Under the pieces are notes generated by a model. It was not told the DNA's origin. It saw nothing but the letters and a program-made list of their open reading frames with translations, and did not search any database. From Escarpia spicata (taxonomy: Eukaryota > Annelida > Polychaeta > Sabellida > Siboglinidae): a stretch of DNA of 64,000 bases. Position 1 is the first letter of the stretch. Each line of letters opens with the position of its first letter. The stretch spans positions 14,971,260 to 15,035,259 of the forward strand of contig OZ023214.1 of NCBI GenBank assembly GCA_963995525.1. Direction: 5' to 3'. Shown piece after piece: positions 63,867 to 64,000 of the stretch. The position numbers and the translations under genes are program-made.

Positions 63867-64000
63867 TGTAACATGCAAAACATCTATTTGGGGTAAGACC
63901 ACATTAAGGATCCGTCCGCCGAAAAAAGTGCACTTAAAATACCGTTATGCTGTGATATGCATAAATTTTGTTCGAACACTTTGACATGGGACATGTTTGT
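63867..64000 (+). repeat. Partial monomer cut by the window edge (134 bp)
   Basis: It begins with tgtaacatgc and has attaaggatcc and cataaatt, so it is an E- or G-like monomer. The class-deciding gataaa/gatgaa site lies beyond the window. The proximal counterpart at 44974 has catacatt, so the long duplication may end here. The array clearly continues past both window edges. Confidence 0.93.

Larger units (their letters stand above)
1..64000. repeat. Satellite DNA array, ~326-bp monomer, 196 complete copies
   Basis: The window is a single head-to-tail tandem array with no other sequence in it. I placed monomer boundaries at each tgtaacatgc-type start from 1 to 63,867 and found 196 complete units of 325, 326 or 327 bp. 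Class lengths sum exactly to 63,866 bp, so no spacer or insertion is hidden. All units share one orientation. One monomer counted by hand has 123 G+C in 326 bp (38%). Unit length near two nucleosomes, higher-order repeats and absence of genes are typical of eukaryotic centromeric or pericentromeric satellites. A BamHI site in most monomers and the 325-327 bp length fit the beet centromeric satellite pBV; that identity is inferred, not matched. Confidence 0.98.

Noticed and set aside
1..64000. CRISPR array
   Set aside because: Repeats are contiguous 326-bp units without unique spacers, and no cas-like gene is present.
1..64000. Ribosomal intergenic spacer repeats
   Set aside because: No rRNA gene sequence appears anywhere, and 196 units without a coding segment exceed what an intergenic spacer would hold.
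1..64000. Telomeric or subtelomeric repeat
   Set aside because: No TTTAGGG- or TTAGGG-type runs are present on either strand.
1..64000. The 326-bp monomer as an ancient dimer of a ~163-bp unit
   Set aside because: The two halves do not align by eye. The only internal repeats seen are short: GTAACATGCA at positions 2-11 and 253-262, and TAACTTACGT twice at 22 bp spacing.
1..64000. Bacterial or phage origin
   Set aside because: There are no genes, ribosome binding sites or operon structure in 64 kb, and HOR satellite organisation is a eukaryotic feature.

Overview
The whole 64 kb window is one uninterrupted, head-to-tail satellite DNA array. It holds 196 complete monomers of about 326 bp plus a 134-bp partial monomer at the right edge. 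All monomers have the same orientation. I found no protein-coding gene, RNA gene, transposon, inversion or non-repeat spacer. Monomers are named here from the point starting tgtaacatgc, so the first begins at base 1. Base content is about 62% A+T, counted by hand on one monomer. A homogenised, nucleosome-dimer-sized satellite with higher-order repeats (HORs) points to the centromeric or pericentromeric heterochromatin of a eukaryote. Most monomers carry a BamHI site (GGATCC), so the array would give a ~326-bp BamHI ladder. That length and site match what is known of the centromeric BamHI satellite pBV of beet (Beta vulgaris). The species is an inference from unit length and restriction site, not a sequence match.

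Monomers fall into classes recognisable by shared variants and by length. A is 327 bp (22 copies). The C family is 325 bp (49 copies: 22 plain C, 16 Ct with a TATAAAA change, 11 Cn with a gtgcaatt change). B, D, E, F, G, X, H, I, K, L and Q are 326 bp. Three G monomers carry a 1-base deletion. These counts reproduce the mapped length exactly: 196 x 326 - 49 + 22 - 3 = 63,866.

Layout. 1-11,735: 8-mer HORs (A B C D E F G Ct, 2,607 bp) with one extra A monomer and one E-F-G expansion. 11,736-29,009: a 16-mer HOR (5,215 bp), a 13-mer version lacking three monomers, another 16-mer, and its terminal 8-mer. 29,010-37,153: a scrambled zone with a duplicated 3-mer. 37,154-44,648: new classes (X, Cn, H, I, Q, K, L), including a tandem 1,630-bp 5-mer. 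44,649-48,884: return of A-G type monomers as a 2,281-bp 7-mer. 48,885-57,352: two tandem copies of a 4,234-bp 13-mer containing a 2,279-bp 7-mer. 57,353-64,000: a third 7-mer end, then a second copy of the 38.1-45.0 kb block carrying only one 5-mer.

There is no gene cooperation to describe. The biology lies in array evolution: nested unequal crossovers, chimeric monomers, local homogenisation, and short dyad symmetries repeated through every monomer.
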